A DNA stretch of 64,000 bases, taken from the NCBI RefSeq assembly GCF_947172395.1, contig NC_069084.1, positions 2,791,107 through 2,855,106 of the forward strand. Direction: 5' to 3'. Position 1 is the stretch's first letter. Each line of letters opens with the position of its first letter. The translations under genes and the position numbers were made by a program. Origin of the DNA: Bicyclus anynana (taxonomy: Eukaryota > Arthropoda > Insecta > Lepidoptera > Nymphalidae). Positions 1 through 13,082 of this stretch are shown piece by piece. The notes under the pieces are model-generated. The model did not search any database, was not told where the DNA came from, and worked only from the letters and a program-made list of their open reading frames with translations.

Positions 1-530
1 CCAGTGGCGTGCACATAGATGCATATATGCTGTGCTTACCCTGAGGACTCATTACGAGTATTGGACTAGATTTTTTTCGTTTTGTACAATTTCTATGCAT
101 AGTGCCTACGATGGTTCCTAACAATGCGATTCCTATCGGGTTACCTTTTAAAAATCCACGAGTGTTAAAGACGTACATAATTTAACGTATTTAGGCAAAA
201 TCACATTCAGTGTTCGTCTGAATAAACCTACCGACGAAACCTACAGTAACGTTAAAATTGTGTGTAATATTTCATTCTTCGGTATTGGTGCCTACTCGAT
301 TTATAAGCCTTGTGCACGACACTGGTATTTACCTACCAATGGATCTGAATACCGCTCCCTCTGCCCCCAGGGCGCCGCAGGGTCTGCGAGGCGGACTAAT
401 TAAACATCAACATTGAAATGCCTCCCAGCGTTTGTTCTACAGAGTTCTGCAGCAAGGTAGGTTTCGCCTACGCGTTGTGTTGTGTGTATAAAGTAGCTTT
501 ATTACGTAATATTATTATATACCTATATAG
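1..530. other. Intergenic, no gene seen
   Basis: No open frame of note and no recognisable exon. The first bases (ccagtggcgtgcacatag) resemble the edge of a dispersed element whose reverse-complement-like counterpart occurs near 2650. Confidence 0.4.
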
Positions 531-816
531 CCGTGATAGCTCAGTGGATATGACCTCTGCCTCCGATTCCGGAGGGTGTGGGTTCGAATCCGGTCCGGGG
601 CATGCACCTCCAACTTTTCAGTTGTGTGCATTTTAAATATCTCGTGTCTCAATCGGTGATAGAAAACATCGTGAGGAAACCTGCAATATCCGAATTCTCT
701 GCATGTGTGAAGTCTGCCAATCCGCATTGGGCCAGCGTGGTGGACTATTGGCCTAACCCCTCTAATTCTGAGAGGAGACTTAAGCTCAGCAGTGAACCGA
801 ATATGGGTTGATGACG
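531..816 (+). repeat. SINE family A, full-length copy (tRNA-derived)
   Basis: Begins with a tRNA-like head: A box GTGATAGCTCAGTGG and B box GGTTCGAATCC, typical of RNA polymerase III promoters. The conserved body (CCGCATTGGGCCAGCGTGGTGGACTA) follows, then GCTCAGCAGTGA..CGAATATGGGTTGATGACG. At least seven further copies or fragments occur in this window, which defines it as a dispersed SINE and not a tRNA gene. Confidence 0.85.
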
Positions 817-924
817 AATTATTATCCTACCTCAGGGACGTTGGTTAGCTTATAGTTCGAATCCTGTGTTGGGTAAAAAAGGATTATTTTTTTTTTCGAG
901 AAACTCCCATGGTAAACCAATATG

Positions 925-1010
925 CTGGAATGGCGACCTCGCACCGAAATTGTGTTGGTTAACACCCCAATGAGTCTAAATCTGGCAGGTTTCAGGGAGC
1001 CCTATAGCAC
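925..1010 (+). repeat. Degenerate LINE 3'-end fragment
   Basis: Contains ctggaatggcgacctcgcacc and gcaggtttcagggagcc, decayed versions of the segment coding LEWRPRTGKRSVGRP..VAGS seen in clearer copies at 3505, 45521 and 56235. Confidence 0.5.
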
Positions 1011-1127
1011 TATGTCCGTGGGAATTTCTTGTCTTTGGTTTATCCTATCTATCTAATTATTTACATAATAAGAGAGCGCATATCTTCGTGTCTACTAAAC
1101 GGATTACCAATTGTGAATCGGGGTTCC

Positions 1128-1290
1128 TATATAGGTAGCCTAGTTAGACGCCGCGCGATTTCACCCGCGTGGTTCCCGTTCCCGTAGGAATACGGGGATA
1201 AAATATAGCCTATGTTACCAGTAGTTCCTGAGATTAGCGCGTTCAATCAAACAAACAAACTCTTCAGCTTTATAATATTAGTATAGATTA
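1128..1290 (+). repeat. Common lepidopteran interspersed repeat (variant 1)
   Basis: Carries tttcacccgcgtggttcccgttcccgtaggaatacggggataaaatatagcctatg and the terminal tttataatattagtatagat. The same ends recur at 2365-2545, 12003-12430, 55770-55868 and 59038-59235. Confidence 0.75.
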
Positions 1291-1305
1291 AGCAAAGTTT
1301 GGAGT

Positions 1306-1361
1306 TTTTTTTTTATTCTTTACAAGTTAGCCCTTGACTACAATCTCACCTGATGGCAAGT
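1306..1361 (-). repeat. SINE family B tail fragment
   Basis: Reverse complement of the family B 3' part (ttgtagtcaagggctaacttgtaaagaataaaaaa). It abuts a family A copy at 1362, suggesting a composite insertion. Confidence 0.65.
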
Positions 1362-1368
1362 TCAGGAT

Positions 1369-1511
1369 GTTTTTCCTTCACCGTTTAAAACACGTAATAT
1401 TTAATTTCTTAAAATACACTTATCTGAAAAGTTGGAGGTGCATGCCCCGGACCCCATTCGAACCTACGATCACCTAATCGAAGACAGAGGTCATATCCAC
1501 TGAGCCTTAGC
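1369..1511 (-). repeat. SINE family A, 5' part
   Basis: Minus-strand copy covering the tRNA-like head and about half the body; the B box is degenerate. Confidence 0.75.
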
Positions 1512-1934
1512 CTTTATGTATCTACCTTTGATTATATATAATCTACATACTTATAGGCTAAAGACTATTTGAAATAAACTAGAAGACGAGTAGGTGCCTA
1601 CTCAATTTGAATTTAGAATGAAATGATTCTTCATTTAATTCTAAATTATAGTTGCGTGTTCTTTGTATTTTGAATTTGGAATCTTTTCATCTAACCAACG
1701 TTGGTATTATGTAACTCGTAGGTTGATAGTAGGTATCCGCGTTCTAAATTTAAACGGATCTCGGTTTAAAGTTACACATCGGTAACCCAGGTGGTCCTTG
1801 CAACCTCTTTAATTTTTTATCCGACCTCCTTGCTCGCTGTTCGATCGAGTTCCTGAGCCACACACGGCGTTCACACTTGATTGACAGTTGACAGTTCTAA
1901 AATCGGCGGGAGAGCGTGAAATCCGTGGGATTAC

Positions 1935-2012
1935 CTCTCTGTGGCGCAGCGGTGGGTACGGTCTCGTTTAGACTTCCCGGATTTGATTCCCGGTAGACTT
2001 TTTTCAAGATTT
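1935..2012 (+). repeat. tRNA-derived SINE head (family B-like)
   Basis: ctctgtggcgcagcggtgggtacg (A-box-like) followed by ggatttgattcccgg (B-box-like). It lacks a foldable acceptor stem, so it is called a SINE remnant and not a tRNA gene. Confidence 0.5.
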
Positions 2013-2364
2013 TATTCAACATGACGTATTTAGATAGGTTGCCGATTTCATCCGTAGAGCTATTCTGTGAAACTCACATTATAAAATAGCGCCACTAGTC
2101 AAGTGTCAAGTGACGAATGATGATGCAGTCTTTGTTAGCGGGGTAACTTGGAAAGAGTTTGAAAGAAGAGGAAGTTTATTCTGCTCATACTTCTAACTGA
2201 AATCACAGAATACATAATAGGTAGAACAATAATTATTGAAACTGAAGTAGGTAGGTATGCAGAGTAGGTAACCAAGGGGCCTGGTGTAAAATAGAAAAAT
2301 GGGGCCCCACGACTATCTAGTTAGATTTTTAGATTTTAACAAATGAACATATTTAATATTTCAC

Positions 2365-2545
2365 CTGCGTTGTTCCCGTTCCCGTAGGAACACGGGGATA
2401 AAATATAGCCTACAGCACTCGGGGATAGCGCAACTGCCCAATAGTGAAAGAATTTTTCAAATCGGTTCAGTAGTTCTAGAGCCTATTCAAAACATACAAA
2501 CATACAATCAAATCTTTCCTCTTTATAATATTAGTATGGATATAC
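2365..2545 (+). repeat. Common lepidopteran interspersed repeat (variant 1)
   Basis: Near-complete copy: cacctgcgttgttcccgttcccgtaggaacacgggg, then aatcggttcagtagttctagagcc, and the end ctctttataatattagtatgga. Close relative of 1128-1290. Confidence 0.8.
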
Positions 2546-2699
2546 AAATACATACAAGTTCTACAAGTTCATTTCTGGTAAGGATTTTCTGGTAAGGATT
2601 CGGGGGTCCCATGAGCTTGAGAGCCCCGGGGCACTTCACCGCCTAGCCCCTGGGTAGCTACACCATTGATGGTATGGCCCATACAATGATAATTTTATA

Positions 2700-2935
2700 C
2701 TCTAGATCGGTTACGTCCCTACAAAATCACCGCAAAAAGTGATCCGAATAATAGACTACAAAACTGAGCACACATGCACAATTTTGTATTTAATTCCATT
2801 ATTTATTTATGTAAGTATAAATAGTTTTTACACTTCCTGAACACACAACACGACATTGTAGACGATATTTAGGTATTATTTGTATAAATAACATTCGTTG
2901 TTGACCACAACTGTGTGATGTGGGAATTTCCTCTT
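2700..2935 (+). repeat. Dispersed repeat family C
   Basis: Block ccctacaaaatcaccgcaaaaagtgatccg through gagcacacatgcacaattttgt and aacacacaacacgacattg. Related copies lie at 32925-33110, 57545-58045 (minus) and 60835-61295. No coding capacity seen. Confidence 0.7.
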
Positions 2936-3040
2936 TTGAGCGCCTCATTTTTCATGACCTAGTAACACATCTAACAGTATTTAACATCATTGGGCCCATA
3001 GGTATGGGATTGGGCTTAAGAAGGTTCAGAGTTACTTCGT

Positions 3041-3312
3041 TCGTTATCAACCCATATTCGGCTCACTGCTGAGCTCGAGACTCCTTTAACGAGGGGTTTA
3101 GGCCAATAGTCCACCACGCTGGCCCAATGCGGATTGGCAGACTTCACACACGCAAAGAATTGAGAAAATTCTCTGTTATGCAGGTTTCCTCACGATGTTT
3201 TCCTTCTCCGTTTGAGACACGTGATATTTAATTTCTTAAAATGCACACAACTGAAAAATTGCAGGTGCATGCACCGAACCGGATTTGAACCCACACCCTC
3301 CGGAATCGGAAG
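3041..3312 (-). repeat. SINE family A copy
   Basis: Near full-length minus-strand copy from the 3' body (cccatattcggctcactgctgagc) to the tRNA-like head (ccctccggaatcggaa). Confidence 0.85.
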
Positions 3313-3504
3313 CACTAGAGAGTCAGAGTATCAGAGTAACTTAGAGGGCAATAAAGCGAGTTATGCTCGGAGTACCTCTACTCTATGGGTTTGAATCAGA
3401 ATAGAGAAACCCAGCAAAAAAACCAAAGTGAACTTACTTTGCCCGAAGAGTTATTTTATCATTGCGGTCCTAAGGTGAAAGAAAGAAGAAGAAAGAAAAG
3501 AAAG

Positions 3505-3690
3505 AAACTGGTGCTGGAATGGTCCCGAATCGGAAAGAGCAGTGTCCCCACAAAGCGACCCCGCACCGGAAAGCGCAGTGTTGGTCGACCCCCTAGGTCG
3601 ACTGACGACGTCAAGAGGGTTACAGGGAGCTGCTGGATACAGGCGGTTAGAGACTGTGATGTTGGGAAGCCCCTACACGAGAAAATTATA
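3505..3690 (+). repeat. LINE (non-LTR retrotransposon) ORF2 3'-end remnant
   Basis: Encodes LVLEWS, RPRTGKRSVGRPPRSTDDVK, RVTGSCWIQAVRD in one frame, the C-terminal tail of a lepidopteran non-LTR reverse transcriptase polyprotein. Only this tail remains; it lies in a 108-codon open frame (3385-3711) that I do not regard as a host gene. Confidence 0.75.
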
Positions 3691-3839
3691 GAGCCTGTGG
3701 TTGTGTTATAGGTATTGTCAGTGCCGGATTTACACATTTGTCGCCCCAAAGTTAAAAAAGTCAAGTGTAGGATCAAAAGCGGATTTAGAAACACATTTGT
3801 CGCCCCATAGCTAAAAAAGTTAGGTGTAGGATAGTCAAT

Positions 3840-3915
3840 ACGCGGTAATCGAACCTTGACCACTCCGTTTTGAGTCCGGTCCCTGAACCGTGGAGCTATT
3901 GAAGCTCGAGTACGG
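3840..3915 (-). repeat. tRNA-like SINE fragment
   Basis: gcggtaatcgaaccttgaccactccgttttgagtccggtccctgaaccgtggagctattgaagc; similar blocks at 14740-14815 and 35065-35135 show it is dispersed. Confidence 0.5.
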
Positions 3916-6900
3916 ATATTTTACAACTTGGCGCGCTTTTTTCTTTCCACACGAATGACAGTTGTCAGTTTTGCAAATGGCGGAAGGGCGCGAATACGGC
4001 GGCAGATATAAAAACAATAACGGGCGCGGCGGGCGATATGCAAAAATTTAGCGAAAATAAAATACAGAAATAAAAGGGAATAAATAAAATAATAAAAAAA
4101 TATAAATCCTGTCTTTTTGTTTTCCGCTCCTCGGATGGGCTCTCGATGTAAAAAAGCGCCCGCTTCTAGACAGCCGTCACCCGCTAGCGGGAGAAGGGGA
4201 GCGCTGAAAATTTCAAGTTCTTAACATTTTCTTTGAGTCTTTTAGAAGCCTTCATCCGACGGCCTACCTACACCGATGGTGTAGCCCTTTAAGTTTTTAA
4301 CAATTTCTTAGAGTTTTTCAAGAGGCCTATCCTACCTACACCAATCCAACCTTTTAAAACACAGTTTTAATTACTGACTTTAAGAAAAGGAGGAGGTTCT
4401 CAATTTGACGCGTATGTTTATTACATCATAACTTTGTCATTTATACAAAAAATATCAAAATTGTTCTTTTTTGCTTGAAAGAGCCTTCATCAAAAAAAAA
4501 ATAAAATTTGACAATAAATAAGAAAAGACAAAAGATTATCGTGTCTTTTCTTCGGTTCAGTAATTTTGTGTGTTTTATTACTAAAATAAGTCAAAATTGA
4601 CCATGTGGCATTTACGGTCACTACAATAGTTAGGTTTCCTAAGCATATGATAGTTGGAAGGTATACTGGGAAACTTGAAATATTTTTAAAGCTTTTAACT
4701 ATTTTAACTTGTTCATTGTCTGTGAATTGTATTGTAATTTTGCCATACTTTCTGGTTTCCAATTGCACTGAAATTGAACTTTTTAGTATAGAAGCTCGTT
4801 TTTTATTATTAGTTTTATTTTTGGAGTTTTCACTACAGTAAATATATGATAGGACACACTACACACAAAAGAAATCAACGGACTTCAAAGATGCATTGCT
4901 CTAACAAGCGAAAACTAACATGGTACCAATGTAAAGGACATTGGTATTGCTATTGATCGCTTTGAAGGCGGTGCCAAAAAAAAATAGGTACTAAAATAAT
5001 CATTCATGGTAGAGCCGTGTTCACACCTACTATGTAGACATACTGAGATTATGTAAGGAACACTTCCAATAAAATAGGTATAGTGGGTTATAGTTTTTAA
5101 TTGTTTTAGGAGTAATGAGTTGCTTGTTGAGTAATTTTGTATTTTTTAACTGTTTAATGTATTTGTAAGAAATAACAAACAGCTTACCGTAAAGGGAAAA
5201 TGTATACAGTTTAACTATAAGGAACACCATATAATATGGAAATAGTATGTTTAATTTCTCACGCACTTAAGAGTATTTATAATTTAATTTGAATATCATG
5301 AATTATCATAATTATTCATTTATAAATATGCATGAACATTTATATCCTCAATAAATATAAATTATAATTTATTTCTTTAAAATTTATACAAAACTCATTT
5401 CAAAAAATATAAATGTTATTTATCTTAATACAATAATTTTAACTTATAAAAAAATATTTTATGTTTTTATTTCTTGTGAATAACTACGCATTTGAGAAAA
5501 CAGCTACTTTGAAATTACAGATAGACACTTAAATTTTACTCATATGTATGCATGTAGTGAAGATGTCTATATTAAGCAAAGGATATTTTTCTACAAAAAA
5601 CTATTCCCATAAACGATATTTTTCATAATAGTACATAACATGTTTTTATCAAGGTTTTTATGTCGCAGTGGTAATGCAGTTACGTCCTTCTGCCCGTCGC
5701 TCGCCGTATTTCAAAGTGGGCAAAAGTACGTTCGCGCTATAACTACGTAGGCGCGCACAGCGCGGGACGCGGGCTTAGGGTGCGCTACATACTGGGAGAA
5801 GGAAGCTAGAATATTTTATAGCTTCTAATTCTATGCAATAATTTAATGCGAGCTGACTTGGGTCTGTGCTCAGTAGACAGACACAATCAAGACAATGATA
5901 TCTTAATATACAAAACAAAGTTAGATTTGTTCTAACATTTTTATATGAATTCGAGATCGATTTTTATGGTTTTGATTAATTGTATTCGTCTCCGCTTTGA
6001 ATAGCAGAATTTATTAAAAACATTGGAAAATAATAAAAAAATACTTTTTCTAGTACAAATTATACAAATGCTTCGTATTTGTCAAACATGGTCATCCCGG
6101 TCAAAGATTACAGTGTATTGTTGGAAAATTCCGGTAACACGGTAAATAAATAAATGTTTGAACAGGATGACATAGAACGTGAGGGAATGTAACGGGACCG
6201 GAACGGAACTGGAAAAAAATTGTTTTCCTAATTTTTTAATTAAACTAAGAAAAGTTTTCTCATATCCATTTTTTGTTTTCCCCCGGCAATATTTAGTAAT
6301 TAATAATAATTCTTTAGGGGAATGTCTAAAGAAACCCTACTTATGTATGCGTATTCTCAAGGACGTCACCATTACACATTGCATATTCTACTTTTCACTA
6401 TACATGTGGAAAAAAACCAATAGATTTGTTGCTGTCTATTTGTGGTCGTTACTATGTCGATATCATAAAGGTTGAGAATTTGCAGACTCTACAAGTGTGC
6501 AATTTCACAACCTTTATGATTTCATATGAACATTTTAGTTAACTCATTGTCCTTAATATTATCCCACACAATAACATAATATGTCAATATATACCTAGTT
6601 GTCTATCAAACTACTATGGAATACAATGCTACTGTGAAGGAGTTTATTTACAATACATGTTTTTCTTTCATTTAACTCAAAATTCATTTTGAATAGGTAG
6701 GTGTACGAAGTAATACTGTTTCGATATTGTTTAAATCTGTTTGATCTGTAAGTAGGTATATTATCCAATAGTATTTTCGGCTATTTTTTAGTATTGCTCA
6801 GAAACTATAACAAAATACAAAACAAAGAATGTTTTAGGGAAATAATAACAGGGCTCATCAATTTAATATTTAAAAACGTATGACATTTATTGAAAACAAA

Positions 6901-9030
6901 TATCTCTTTTAAGTAATTTTTTTAATGACCTAGCTTGTTAAAAAATATATGATAAATTTCGCCATCTCTATGGTGGAAGGAGAATATTTATTGTATTTTA
7001 TTAATACGTAAGTTGGTATATATAACACTTATGGGATAAAAAAATACAATAAATTCTAAACAAAGTAAAACGCACGTTAGGTACCTACTTACCTAAAGAA
7101 AAAAATATTATAAGAACAAACTAACTTACAAATAAACTGACATAACGTAAATAATAAATAAAGTCCATATTTCAATGGAAATCAAGCTTTAAGTAGAGCA
7201 GCGCAGCCGACCGTCGTGCAAGACAGGGACGGAGAACAAGACGAAGGGTTGCTCAGAGACTGAGCAAGTATCGAGTTTATCAGCACCGTCCTCCCTACAA
7301 CGAAACGCCGTCCTACATAGGCGTGCACGTCTATAAAGCAGCGCATTTAAAATGCTCGCCAGAGAGATAAGGAATTTATATAAGAGATCGTCATTTCTCT
7401 ATATTGGTAAAATATTTAGCAATGGATTGTATATCGAAAAATCGGTAAATTTTCCAACTATAGACTAGTATAAGTTTGCATATGCGTCTTTTTGTGATTA
7501 GCCCGTAAAAAGCGTTCGAAATTTAAACCAGAGGTTGAATAATTCTGTGTCTCTAATACCGTACTTTATGGAACCTTCACATAGAATTATAATACTTAGA
7601 CTAGTGCTTGAATATAGACTGATCTTTTTTTTTTGTTTTATCTTTTATCATAAGTTTTTTTACACTGTTTTAAAAACGCATCAAAATAAATGTTGTAAAA
7701 TACGTCGCTTCAAGAATCAAGTCAGCGAATGTAAAAAATCGAATATATTACACAGTAGGTTGTGCGATACTTTATAGATTTTGCGTTTCCACTTTTATGA
7801 CAGATTTTTTATAGTAGTTTTTAAAAACCATTTTCTCTTCGATCGTGCTTAAAATTTTGACACTTGAAACTGGGATTAACTTTTGGTGTTGTTGAAATGA
7901 AAGATTCTATTTTGATTGTATTCTTAATTTTTTATGTAGACTTTGTTCACAAGGTTTGTGCTCTATGGTCTCTATGTCAACTTTTTGGTGTTAATTAGAA
8001 CTTTGGTTACTAATTAATACCTACACGTAGTCTTTTAAGTTCGTCACCTTTTAATGTATTGACATGATTAATTTATCAAATTACAATAGAATGTTCATTT
8101 TTTGTAGATTATTATTTTAATTTAATTGTTTTGGCTGTTTTTGTTAGTTTGGTAAAAATATACTTAAGTTTTATATCTACGTCTTGAAAGATCAAAACAT
8201 AATTTCTTTATTATTTAAAAACTGCTTTTGCCTTAATTAGATACGTACAATTTGTTTCAGCACTTTGTAAGATGTTGAGCTGTTTAAATGATTACCGAAT
8301 CCAGTTAAGATAAATGCATTACAATCGTAAGTAAAATATTGCTATTTTATTTTATTTATATAGAAACTGTCAAATTTCTTATTTGCCTCGACTGCGCTTC
8401 TACGCGTTACAATTCTAAGTTACTTCGTAACAATAGCAGAGAGGGGGGAGAGGCGCGCCTATCAAGTACGGTATACCGTTGTATGCAGCGCCAGAGATAA
8501 TAAACCAGTTCCTTTATAGACGCGTTGCCTAGAGAGGATATGCCAAGATAACAGTAAGTTTCGTACGGCCCTGTATAGTAGGTATAAGTACAGTTAAGTA
8601 GGTATATAGTTTTTTTAGCGTCTTGGACTAGGATCTACGTCGAAAAACGAACGTTCGGAAACCAGTTTTTGAACGTTCCATATATTGAAAAAGGAACGTT
8701 TTTTAAGGAAGGAAGGGTTCAGAACTTGGAATTCTGAAACGTTCTTATTTTTGGTGCGTTCGGAAATCGGATGTTTTTATATAAATTTGAATTTTGTTTT
8801 TAGAATTTCTTTGAATGCAGAGTTTCAGATTATTAATTTGTTCTTCTACTCTAAATCTATGTTTAGGTTTCCAGTTCAGTCTATACGGCTTCAGTTCATG
8901 TTTGGTAGAGTTGGGTTCAACTTCGTATCTTCCTTTCATAAAACCTTTGAAACCAACCTTTAACATTAATGAAAGGAAGAATTCATTCGAATGAAATGTA
9001 GGTGCCTACGAGGTGCTAGTGAGGTATGTC
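3916..9030. other. AT-rich region without recognised genes
   Basis: No exon-like sequence recognised. Three GC-rich islets interrupt the AT-rich DNA: 5665-5810, 7195-7370 and 8395-8545. The last two share a motif of the form tatgcagcgccagagataa / aatgctcgccagagagataa. A 13-bp inverted repeat (atcataaaggttg / caacctttatgat) lies at about 6461-6522. Confidence 0.4.
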
Positions 9031-9039
9031 ATGTTGATT

Positions 9040-9380
9040 TGCTAGTGTTGTGACAAGAATGGATAAAATACTGAAAGTGGCGCCAGTGACAGAAAAGTTG
9101 AGGAGTAAAAGGTGAGCTTGGTTCTACTTAACATGGACATGTACTTAATGTAGATAATGCCGAGTGATGAAAGTCACTATAAAGGATGTTGAAATTGCAA
9201 GTGGAAGGACTCGAGAGGCGAGGAAGGCCAAAGAAGAGATGGTAGGATTGTTTGAAAGAGGATGAGTTTGTATGTCTATGGAATAAATGATAAGTTGTTG
9301 ACGAATGATAGAAGCGAATGGAAGAAATTGACATAAATTTGGCCGAACTCACAAGTGGGATGAGGTAAAGGAAATGAATC
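9040..9380 (+). repeat. LINE ORF2 3'-end remnant (GRRGRPKKRW type)
   Basis: Contains actcgagaggcgaggaaggccaaagaagagatgg, which reads RRGRPKKRW, followed by decayed KEDMS-like and EWKK-like segments, the tail of a second lepidopteran LINE type. Frames are broken. Confidence 0.65.
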
Positions 9381-9544
9381 GTTATCTACAAAACGTGGAC
9401 TACAAAATTTGGTATTATAAATGAAGCCTTAACTAAACCTGCCAACTTTAAGCAATCCTGTATTAGCAATTGGGGCATCTCGTTTAGGGGCTCACCAAAG
9501 ACGAGCGAAAAGGACACGATTATACGACAGTTTAACGGTGTATT

Positions 9545-9840
9545 TTACACCGCGCGTTTTTTTTTTAAATTATTTTTTTGTAGTTCAACTAAAGATACAC
9601 AGCCCTATATGGGAAGATTGCTTAAAAGACATCAAGTTTCCTTAATCCGGCACTGAGTTTAAGCAATGCGCGGTAGGATGTTCCTAGTCACTAGGAGCTC
9701 CAGGCAGGTCATTTCCTCCCAGATGATTAATCCGGGTGGGAGTACGAGCCTCGAGGCTTAGTCACAGAAAACATATGTACAAGGCTTAGTCTCCTTGCCC
9801 GGGTAAGGCGCGGGGATCTTGTTCCCCCGGTCATTTTCTT
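9545..9840 (+). repeat. Dispersed repeat (family D)
   Basis: Shares ttttttgtagttcaactaaagatac...ggaagattgcttaa...tcaagtt with 21565-21700. Identity of the element unknown. Confidence 0.45.
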
Positions 9841-9879
9841 CCAGCGTATCGGTCGTCTTGGGTCTCAGTTCAGGTGCCC

Positions 9880-10163
9880 TCACTACTGAGTTAGAGTCTC
9901 CTCTCAGAATGAGAGGGTTTAGGAACATAGTCCACCACGCTGGCCCAATGCGGATTAGCAGACTTTACACACGCAGAGAATTAAGAAAATTCTCTTGAAT
10001 GCAGGTTTCTTCACGATGTTTTCTTTCACCGTTTGAGACACGTGATATCTAATTTCTTAAAACGCACATAACTGAAAGGTAGGAGGTGCATGCCCTGGAC
10101 CGGATTCGAACCCACACCCTCCGGAATCGGAGGCAGGGGTCATATCCACTGGGCTATCACGGT
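9880..10163 (-). repeat. SINE family A copy
   Basis: Full-length minus-strand copy ending in the tRNA-like head (ccggattcgaacccacaccc ... gggctatcacgg). Confidence 0.85.
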
Positions 10164-10491
10164 TCTCATCTGCAATTGCTCGCTATCCTAAAAGCTCCAA
10201 CTCTTCTGTTGTTAAGTTTCAGGTCATCTGTTTGTTCTATAAAAAAACAAATATAAAAATCATCAAGATCTATCAAAGCATTCTGCTAGTTAACCTAAAC
10301 GGTATTTGAATACCTATTTGAATTGATATTGTGGTAAAGTAGTAACGGGACACAAGGAAACCCGTGTGGCGCCGCTTGTGCGGGTAAAGTATTAATTTAC
10401 ATACACGACGAGTCTGGGACGCGACGCGCTTGCGCGACACTGTACTGCGGCCGTGATGTCTTGATCGTTGACATTTTGATGTGAAACTCAC

Positions 10492-10592
10492 GGCCACAGT
10501 GGCGCAGTGGTTTGCGCGGTGGATATACAAGATTGGGTTCGATCTCCGGCTGGGCCAATTGAGGTTTTCTTAATTGGTCAAGAACTCAACTA
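10492..10592 (+). repeat. SINE family B (tRNA-derived head)
   Basis: Begins GGCCACAGTGGCGCAGTGG (A box) and has GGGTTCGATCTCCGG (B box), then the family linker ttgaggttttcttaattggtc shared with 13083 and 15630. Confidence 0.75.
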
Positions 10593-10599
10593 GTTACCA

Positions 10600-12000
10600 C
10601 CCGTACCGTACTGGTACCGTAGTGGGGTTTTAGAGTGATTTTTTGAAAAAAGTAATATCGCCCAATTGAACGAAATTGCGTATTTTTATTTTCTGTAACT
10701 TATCATCATGACCTACCTAGATGGAGGGTGGGAAAGGAATTTCGTAATATGCGACACGGTGATTTAACTGGATAATTTATACTATTTTACCACTAATTAG
10801 TAATTACTAGTTAAGTTTTATTATCAAGATATTTTAGGAATTTTTGAATGATAACTTTTTATGGGAGGGAAACCGCTTGGTAATTTTACAGCTGAAATTG
10901 CCACTTTTGACACTTGCACTTGATGGCGCGAAAATCGGACTGATTTTACGACCACACACTATTTTAAAAGTTTCTATGTTGTTGTGATTAGATTTTAGAT
11001 AGATTAGAGATTAGTGAAAAATTAATTAGATTAATTTCAATGAATTAAAGCAATTCGTTTAAGGTATCACATTTGTCGAGCAACCCGAGACGCACGTTTT
11101 TTTAAAGTAGGTTTTAATTTAAAAATAAAGTTTACTACTGTTCTCAAAATGAATCAATCGCAGTATAATAAAATAGCCAGCGTCCACTCTACATTAAACA
11201 TGCTATGGTTGGATTGTACTTTAACAAAGCATGCCATTTTGTATCTTACCACTTTGCTTTAAGGACGAAATTGGCATGTATTTTTGACAAAACTTTAAAC
11301 TATCTGTTCGACATATTGTATCTATACTGTCGTAATTTTGTCATAACGTATATCATCAGGGAATTCTATGCTTTACTGCTATTACATTAAAGTTGATATT
11401 AATCTGTATAATTTGAAATATTAAAACGAAAGTTGTTTTACTGGTTGTAACTGTAGCATCTATATACGTTTCATATAAAACTCGGTGTATATGTAGTATA
11501 TACGTATAATTATATGTAGGTATTATAACATAGATATAACAGATTGTAAAGGGGTTTTCAGATGTCACAATATTGGCCTCGGCTTTTGTTATCTTTTTAA
11601 AATAGAAGATGAGGCTGAGAAATAGAAAGAAGGTTTTATTTAGTTAACATTCATTTACATATTACTTGTGGTGCTTGTGCTTGGTTGTAAACGCAAGAAT
11701 CCATTCCAGTCAACAAAGTCAGAAACTTACTACACAAGAACAGTATAAGTATTATAAACTCAGATAATAAATAGTAATTTACATATGCCTGAAATAATGA
11801 TGTAGTAAACTCATCGAGTGTTTTCTTTATTTTTTTTTTCAAATAAGGTAGCCATAAATATATTTTTTTTGATCAATATTCTCTTTCTGAATCCTAACAA
11901 GCTAGAAATGGATACGACAGCAAAAGTCTAACGAGCAAGGATCGAACTCAGCACCTATGAAATAAAATAGAGGAGACAAACAGGCAAAGTTGAATAATCT
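10600..12000. other. AT-rich, no recognised gene
   Basis: No exon, RNA or complete mobile element recognised. A short tRNA-like SINE fragment (gagcaaggatcgaactcagcacc) lies near 11935. Confidence 0.4.
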
Positions 12001-12002
12001 AT

Positions 12003-12430
12003 AGATACTAATATTATAAAAAGGAAAGATTTGATTGTTTGTTTGCATTGAATAGGCGCCGATACTACTTGTTTGCGTACTCTCCGATGATCAGTTGATC
12101 ACTAGTTTAATTACGTCCACTGGGTTGAACACGGAATCTACTTAGTAACACGCACTACTATAGCACCCAAGTGCAAATGCCCCTTCTTGTCCGAGGCTTG
12201 TATTTATAGACTAACCTATTGACAGCCGAGGCTGTTGACATATACTGCACTACTAAATCGATTTGTAAAATTCTTTCTCTGTTGGGAAACAGTTACTCTT
12301 TTAGCTTAGTTAGCTTATTCGGGGATAGTGTAGCTTCCCACCTACACTATTCCCCGAGTGCAATAGGCTATATTTTATCCCCATATTCCTACGCGAACGG
12401 CACCTACGCGGAAGAAACCGCAGAGCGTCT
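12003..12430 (-). repeat. Common lepidopteran interspersed repeat, rearranged copy
   Basis: Starts with atagatactaatattataaaaaggaaaga (reverse of the family end). Near 12319-12357 two halves meet head to head as cggggatagtgtag / ctacactattccccg, forming an imperfect inverted repeat. Confidence 0.65.
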
Positions 12431-13082
12431 GTAAAATTTATAAAAACATATGAAAAATAGTAAGTAGGTATCTTTCTAAGATGTCACTCGCGCTCATAAA
12501 CCGCACAGAAATCGTTGTTAATGTGAACCGACATTATTGCATTATTCCCACACTCTGATAAGTACTGCTGCGTATCTATGCATGTGTGCGTGACAGTAAT
12601 GTGTCACCACATTCAATGTCCACATGAAATTCGTATTTATCATGCCTTTGACGTCACCAATATTAAGTAAGTTGAGTTCAAAAATATTAACATAATATAC
12701 TTACGCATACCTACTCGTAGTTTTTTATGAAGTAAAAAAAGGTTAAGTCAAGCTGCAAACTTAAAATTAAAGCTATGGTACTTGTACATATGATTTCTGT
12801 GGCTATGGTACCAGACCAGACTTTCATCCAGATCCATTTATAATTATGTTAAGTCGTTATATGGTTTTTTAAGAGTAGTAGGTATTTATGAAGAAGAAGT
12901 ACTTAATAAACACCCATAAATAAAATATATGTATAGGTATCTACTATCTAGTTTCCAAAGAATTAATAATTCGTCCAGTGATAAGCTTCTACGAAATAAT
13001 AGAAAACACGAATATAATAAAATCGAACTTAGCTAAAAGAAAATAAAAAAACATAGACTTTTTCAAAACTGCGCCAGTTTAG

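Noticed and set aside
531..610. tRNA gene
   Set aside because: A and B boxes are present but there is no proper acceptor stem, and the same head plus body occurs many times: SINE.
3385..3711. 108-codon plus-strand open frame as a host gene
   Set aside because: The core (RPRTGKRSVGRPP..) recurs at 45521 and 56235 as a LINE ORF2 tail; it is retroelement debris.
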